Part shown: piece after piece, positions 52,581-64,000 of the stretch
How the letters are laid out: each line of letters starts with the position of its first letter
Numbering within the stretch: the first letter of the stretch is position 1
Source of the DNA: Amoebidium appalachense
Taxonomy: Eukaryota; Ichthyosporea
Reading direction: 5' to 3'
Assembly (NCBI GenBank): GCA_963693365.1
Contig: CAVNZM010000017.1
Location: forward strand, 2,542,001-2,606,000
Length of the DNA: 64,000 nucleotides
Position numbers and translations under genes: made by a program
Notes under the pieces: model-generated
What the model saw: the letters and a program-made list of their open reading frames with translations, nothing else
Database searches by the model: none
What the model was told of the DNA's origin: nothing

Positions 52581-52906
52581 TCTCTCGCCCGCCCGCCCGC
52601 CCGCTCTCGCTCTCCCCTCCCGCCCCTCTCCCTCTCCCTCCCTCCCTCCCTCCCTCCCTCCCTCCCTCCCTCCCTCTTTTTCCTCCCTCCCACTCTCCAC
52701 CTCCCCAGCTCTCTCTCGCTCTCTTTCCCGTCCCCCCTCCCCTCCGCCTGCCCGCCCACCCCCATAAACACATGTTTTTCAGCTCCTTCTTTCACTTCTC
52801 TCGTTTCCCACGACCATATAAATTTCTCCCTTTTTTTTGATGCGCGGCAATGGTACGGTAGTGGGATGTGGCTTTTTTGGGTATGTGTGTGGTGGTAGTG
52901 GTTTTT

Positions 52907-52937
<31 letters not shown>

Positions 52938-53323
52938 GGAGGTGAGAGGAAGACCTGGTGATTGACAGTTTTGCTGACGCGCGAAACCACAGCTTTTCTA
53001 CTCTTTCTTTAAGACTCTGGTCGGCACGGAGGTTGTGGTTGAGTTAAAGAATGACCTGAAGATCCGCGGTACACTGCACTCTGTGGACCAGTTTTTGAAC
53101 ATCAAACTGACAAATATCACCGTCTTGGAGGCGGAAAAGTACCCCCATATGGTAGGTAACTCTTGCTATGTGTGAGGAAATGTGTGGGTATGGGTGTGTG
53201 CGCAGAGACGTATGCGCACACGTATACACACATTCGCTTGCCCCCCCCCCCACACACACATGCACACACATACACATACACACAGATGTTCACACCTTCA
53301 CCAGACGCACACATGCCCACACA

Positions 53324-53376
<53 letters not shown>

Positions 53377-54881
53377 GGGGGGGAGGAAGGGAGGGAGAGG
53401 GAGGGAGAGAGAGAAAGAGGGAGAGAGAGAGAGAGACTCACTTTCCACACGCCAAAACACCTGCATATTCAGTTCCTCAACAGCTCGCATTCTCTCCCTC
53501 TTACTCAAACTCACCTTACTCCCCACGTTCTCAATGTACTTCATCATTTCCTCACACGTACACCCCACTCGTTGCTAACACAACCCTCAGTACTCCCTCC
53601 GCCTGGGCTCTGTTCAAGTGTCTTCTGCCTGCACGCGTAAATTGTTTTGATTTTAGATTTCCCACTTTTGTGACGTTTTGTTGTTACTCCTCGTTGTCTC
53701 CTCCATATTTCCAACCCTCTAAGGCATACACCCCCCCCCCCCCCCCCCTCCCCCTCCCCCTCCTTCCCCCAACCCAATCCCCCCTGGCCTTCCCCTCCGT
53801 CCCTCTTCCTCCCCCCTTCCTCCACCCCCCCCCCCCCCCCCCCCCCCCTCCCCCTCCCCCTGCACCTGTGGCTAGTGGAGGGCTGTGGGTGTCTGTCTTT
53901 GATAGAAATTTTATCAGAATCCATGCACCTACCTTCACATAAAACCAACAATGCCCATATGTGCATTACGGTTACCACTTATCATCTATAGCTCTGTATA
54001 CCAAAACGTATGTGCCCGTGTGTCTTTGGGTTCGCGATGCTGACGGATATGCATCCCACTCCCCGAACCACCACCACCACCACCACACAAACACACACAC
54101 AAACACACACACAAACACACACACACACGCGCGCGCGCGCGCATATAAACACACACGTACACACTTACACACACGTACGCACTTACATACTTACACACGC
54201 ACACGTACAGATCTCAGTAAGAAACTGCTTTATTCGTGGGTCTGTGGTGAGGTATGTGCAGATTGCTGCTGACAAGGTCGACACAGAGCTGCTACAGGTA
54301 CTCGCCCCCCCCCCCCCCCCCCCGTGCCCCCCGCCCTACACGCACGCACGTACACACACAAACACACATACACAGGCACACACAACATACCGTTCTTACA
54401 ACAGGTTTTACCCTTTTTTTTTGGGGGGGGGGGGGGGGGGGGGGGATGGGGAAAGGGGAGGGGGGGGGGGGGGGGGGGAGCTTTCCTCCTTTCGCCTTTC
54501 CCTTTTGCTGTTGCTGTTGATGTGTGCGTGTGTGTGGGTCTTTTTGGAGAAGTACTAAAGAGGTGGGGTGTGTGTGTTGGGGGGGGGGGGGGGAGGGGGA
54601 TGGCGGGGGGGTGGGGGGTGATGATGTGATTAGAGAAGGTGGGCAGGGGGAAAAGGACGGGGGGGAGGAGAGGGGAATGGGGGGGGGGGGGGGGGGGATG
54701 AGAAAAGGGTGGGCAAGTAGGGGAGAGGGGATGTTGGGTGGGGTTGGGTGGGTGGGGAGGGGGGGGGGGGGGTAGTATATCAAATATGATGATGTGACGG
54801 TGTTACGAGTGGGCATCTGATGAATGTGGCATGCAGGACTCGGCGAGAAGAGAGGCACAACAACAAAAAGCAGGCGCATGA
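51157..54881 (+). CDS. LSM2: LSm2, U6-associated Sm-like protein (4 exons, start-codon-only first exon)
   Basis: Subunit of the heptameric LSm1-7 ring (cytoplasmic mRNA decapping and decay) and LSm2-8 ring (nuclear, binds the U6 snRNA 3' end). Exons: 51157-51159, 52993-53151, 54211-54297, 54837-54881; joined 97 aa, close to the usual 95. Exon 2 begins LFYSFFKTLVGTEVVVELKN and continues with the Sm1 motif IRGTLHSVDQFLNIKL; exon 3 is the Sm2 motif region NCFIRGSVVRYVQ; exon 4 is the short basic/Gln tail SARREAQQQK. Other LSm2 proteins start M-LF(Y/F)S(F/Y)FK, so only a methionine is missing before exon 2. It is supplied by aaaATG|GTATGT at 51157, followed by an 1833-bp intron filled with C/T simple sequence. 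Product identity is near certain; the first exon is the least secure part. Confidence 0.95.
52140..52760 (+). repeat. Long pyrimidine block: (CT)n, (CCCT)n and C-runs in LSm2 intron 1
   Basis: Nearly pure pyrimidine for about 600 bases, with (CT)n at 52151-52234 and 52290-52316, (CCCT)n islands, and a 41-base C-run from about 52538. It is the mirror image of the purine blocks at 7137 and 59540. In the transcript it is a giant polypyrimidine stretch within intron 1. Confidence 0.9.
53664..53747 (+). repeat. Second poly(C)-tailed repeat family, copy C
   Basis: Reads acttttgtgacgttttgttg, ttactcctcgttgtctcctc, catatttccaaccctctaag, gcatacac, then a C-run of about 18. In LSm2 intron 2. Confidence 0.8.
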
Positions 54882-55592
54882 TTGGATGTTCATTAATTAT
54901 TGGGACAAGGAATTTGCTGTCGTGCAGTTTTACATGCAGGAAATTTCTTCTAGAATCATGATGATGGGCTCCATTTTTTTTTTTTTTTTGGGTTGTGCAG
55001 GAGTTTTACTATCACTTTTATGCGGGTGGTAGTCGTACTGAACTTGTGTAGCTTTGCAATTGCACCTGTTAGGCCCGGACAAATCGTGCCACGTTGGGTT
55101 GTTACCAGAGATGCCACAACACAGACATAAACACAACCACGCGTGCACACACGTTTAGACACGTACACACACACAGACAGACAACGGCACACAGTCACAC
55201 GTACACTCAGTGGATACTTGCAACATGAAGAGTTCTGTGGGGTTGGGTAGTTATACCTTGCTAGGTTTTTTCCTTTTTGAGGGGTAACGCGACGTCACTG
55301 GTCATGGTAAATTCTTAAGAAATACCGGAATTGAACAAGAGTAAAAAAGAAATGAGAACTATTATCAGATGTGGGAATCGTTATAATCCACTGTTGGTGT
55401 GTTAAGATCACTTGATTTGATATTATGATAATCATGGTCTCCGCCGGGGTTGTGCTGATCAGGGTGTACATATGCAAATGTCATACAAAATGCCGTGGTG
55501 GTAATTGGCTTTAGTGTGTGTGTGGTTGTTCGGAAAGCAAGGGCAATGGTAGCTACTATAGGGGTGGGGTGGATGGGGAGGGGGGGTGGGGT

Positions 55593-55631
<39 letters not shown>

Positions 55632-56052
55632 ATGGTAGCTACCATAGGGGTGGGGTGGATGGGGGGGGGGGGGGGGGGAGAAGGGGGGGGGGAGGGACAG
55701 GGGCAAGGGGGGGGGGGGGGGGGGGGGGGGGGGGGAAGAGTCGGTGTGGTGGAGTGTGTGCGTGCGTGCGTGCGTGCGTGAACGTGCGCGTGCGTGCGTG
55801 ATTGTGGTGGCGATGCAGTGCTGGCGGTGGTGGTGGTGATGGTATTTTTTTATTTTTTTGGGGGGGGGGGGGGGGGGGGGGGGGGGGAGGGGGGAGGGAG
55901 GGCGGGGGGAGGGGCGTGGCTGTTAACTCATGTCTTGTTCAAATATATCTCGCCTTAGATCTCTCTCCCTCCCCGGTCCTCCCTCCCTTCCTCTGCCCTC
56001 TCTGAGATGCACACATCAGACACCCCCACACCCACCCACATACATACACAGA

Positions 56053-56093
<41 letters not shown>

Positions 56094-56334
56094 CCAACTC
56101 TGTCTGAGAGCGTCGGTTATTTGGGCTCCGCTCCTTCAAGTGGAAGGTAGTCTATAATGGTGCGTGGGTTGATGGTATGCTGTCTGAATGGTTTTGCGGT
56201 GGTTCTGCTAGGGTACGGCCGTGGTTAATTGTGGGAGGGTGATGGTGGTGGTGGCAGTGGTGGTTGTCACCAGGTAAGTCGGTGGGTGGGTGGGTGGGTG
56301 GGTGGGGTGGGGTGGGGTGGGTGGGTGGGTGGGT

Positions 56335-56370
<36 letters not shown>

Positions 56371-57383
56371 CCATAGAGGATGAAATACTTTGCTGGACCG
56401 TTGGGAGCCAATGCCATCCAGACGGAGGCTTACGAATGGGCTTTATTCATTTCAAATGGCTATAAAAAAAAACAGGGAAATAAAAACAAAAGGTTGTTAT
56501 TTTTTTTGGCTTTTATCAGAGGTGTTTCTACAAACATCAATGACAACACACACTTTATGTGTGGTTGGCAAGGCCTAAGAGCATCTATCTGCATGCGTAG
56601 GTTGATCTACGATGTGCCGAGTCTGCACGATAAACGATTCATTATCCCTTTAGAAAAATACAGTTAGCCTAATGAGGCTAGGGTACTTATAACACTGGGG
56701 GTATGAGATATCCTCCACCACTCTCAGTTGTCTTTTGTACATGAACATCTCTTGATGCTGCAGAGGTGTGTGCACGGGTGTGTGTGTGTCTGTGTGTGTG
56801 GGAGAGAGCGCGTGCATTGTGACAAGTGCATGTGCATGTCTGTGGGTGTTTGCACACGCACAGCTTCACACATGCCCATGTAAATTCGAGTGCCAGCATA
56901 CGGTCACCGCTTTGTAGCTACATTTTAACAGTTTTTGAGAGGATCTAAATCCTCTCATTGGTGCAGACATGGGCAGTAATCATAGGGAAGGGAAACAATG
57001 CAGGAGAGATGAAACGAGTGCAGACAGGAGCACAAACACTCGGATATCACAGCATATTCGACACACAAACACAAAAGATACGAAAGAAACAAGCTTTATG
57101 AACCCAAGAAAATGGAAACAGACTTGCAATGATCAATTATCCTTATTGGTAAGTTCAATATTAAAAAGAGTAATATCGAAGTTTTTATCGTTGGTGCTAC
57201 CAGTAGAGCCCTGTCCCTCCCTTTCCTTTTTCAACTGAGCCTCTGCTCTGTCTCTCCAAGTAATCCCTTTGCCTCCCTTGAAAAGGGGGAAAAAAAAAAG
57301 AGAAAAAAAAAAACCACCTAGAGATAATTTTAATAACTAAAGCATTAAAGCATAAACCACTTATTTTAAAATAAAACTAAATC
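54882..57383. other. Convergent intergenic region between LSm2 and the Sel1-repeat gene
   Basis: No gene seen. It holds G-runs (55595-55629, 55711-55735, 55860-55888, 56337-56369), a tandem pair of caatggtagctac(t/c)ata(g)gggtgggg units at 55543 and 55630, (CA)n 56057-56091, and mixed sequence. At about 57176-57290 lies a decayed copy of the end of the Sel1 gene's last exon (separate entry). Confidence 0.65.
57176..57290 (-). pseudogene. Decayed duplicate of the 3' end of the Sel1 gene's last exon
   Basis: On the minus strand it would read ...EAQLKKEREGQGSTGSTND-like, matching ETQLKKERAEQGSTGSTND at the end of the real last exon. The string atcgttggtgctaccagtag is shared exactly (57190 and 57388), and ctttcctttttcaactg occurs in both. 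The stop position differs: the real exon ends GAT TAA, the copy reads GAT AAA. Upstream, similarity fades at once. It lies about 100 bp past the real stop, separated by an A/T-rich block. Confidence 0.8.
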
Positions 57384-63465
<6,082 letters not shown>

Positions 63466-64000
63466 CTGTTATGAACAGTAGGTTAGAAAAAAAGAGTAAC
63501 AACAAAAAAAAAGGGAGTGGGAGAGGGGGGGTGAGGGGAGAGAGAGAGAGAGGGAGAGGGAGAGAGAGAGAGAGAGGGAGAGGGAGAGAGGGAGAGAGGG
63601 AGAGAAAGAGCGGGAGAGAGAAAGACGGAGAGCGGGGGGAGGGAGGGGCAGGCGGGGGAGGGGGGAGGGGGAGGGAGAGGTGAGAAGAGGAAATGGGGGG
63701 GAGGGAGGGAGGGAGCGAGGGAGGTAGAGGGAGAGGGGAAGGGAGAGGGAGAGGGAGATGGAGGGAGGGAGGGAGGGAGAGAGGGAGGGAGGGAGGGAGG
63801 GAGAGAGAGAGGGAGGGAGCGAGGAAGGGAGGGATGGAGGGGGGGTAGGGGGGGGGGGGGGGGGAAAGGGGGGAGGGAGGGTTGTGTGGGGGTGGGGGGG
63901 GGTGCGGGGGAGGGGGGAGAGAGAGTGTGTGTGTGTGAAAGAGAGAGAAAGAGGGATTGAGAGAGAGAGAGAGGAGGGGGGGGGGGGGGGGGGGGGGGGG
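63466..64000. repeat. Purine-rich right edge: (GA)n, (GGGA)n, G-runs
   Basis: No exon found to the window end. From 63515 the + strand is almost all G and A, ending in a G-run that touches the window edge. It is an intron of the Sel1 gene, whose upstream exons lie beyond 64000. Confidence 0.85.

Noticed and set aside
51553-52767. 404-codon Ser/Leu/Pro-rich frame
   Set aside because: Pyrimidine simple sequence in LSm2 intron 1, no coding signature.

Overview
The window is nuclear DNA of a eukaryote with long spliceosomal introns. Six of the seven recognisable genes are split, their exons rejoin in frame at GT-AG junctions (with two special exceptions), and the products are eukaryotic core proteins (RagC/D GTPase, LSm2, DnaJ-X, Sel1-repeat, Popeye-like, class II lysyl-tRNA synthetase). 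The exact lineage cannot be read from the sequence. A free-living protist or alga is my guess; the glycine-rich membrane-like segment in front of the J domain reminds me of stramenopile proteins, but this is weak. Perhaps 90% of the window is non-coding and is dominated by homopolymer G/C runs of about 15-50 bases, (CA/GT)n, (GA/CT)n and (GGGA)n tracts.

Layout: 2383-3543 (-) intronless Popeye-domain-like membrane protein; 10004-22816 (+) lysyl-tRNA synthetase, 16 coding exons, 541 aa, with an organelle-type leader, one GC-AG intron and one probable AT-AC U12-type intron; 24258-31455 (-) DnaJ-X chaperone, 7 exons, 541 aa; 32902-34922 (-) unrecognised 88-aa protein, 3 exons; 35828-44848 (+) RagC/D-type GTPase, 12 exons, 364 aa, whose first coding exon appears to be the bare start codon; 51157-54881 (+) LSm2, 4 exons, 97 aa, again with a start-codon-only first exon; 57384-63465 (-) 3' part of a Sel1-repeat protein, 8 exons, running off the right edge. 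LysRS and DnaJ-X are convergent; the small gene and RagC are divergent. There is no operon-like logic. The genes serve translation, protein folding, TOR-type nutrient signalling and mRNA splicing/decay independently of each other.

The most unusual content lies between the exons. A short dispersed repeat of about 110 bp (some copies extended to about 400 bp) occurs close to twenty times on both strands. Read in one direction it always ends in a poly(C) run, often followed by (CA)n. A second, unrelated short repeat (three copies) also ends in poly(C). This suggests a class of poly(C)-tailed interspersed elements that may have seeded many of the homopolymer tracts. Other notable structures are a near-perfect inverted repeat with poly-G/poly-C arms in a Sel1-gene intron, an array of four decoy copies of an exon end plus its 5' splice site, a decayed duplicate of the last Sel1 exon, and exact tandem duplications of 452 bp and 206 bp. 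All exon joins are inferred by frame, splice consensus and remembered family alignments; no transcript data were available.
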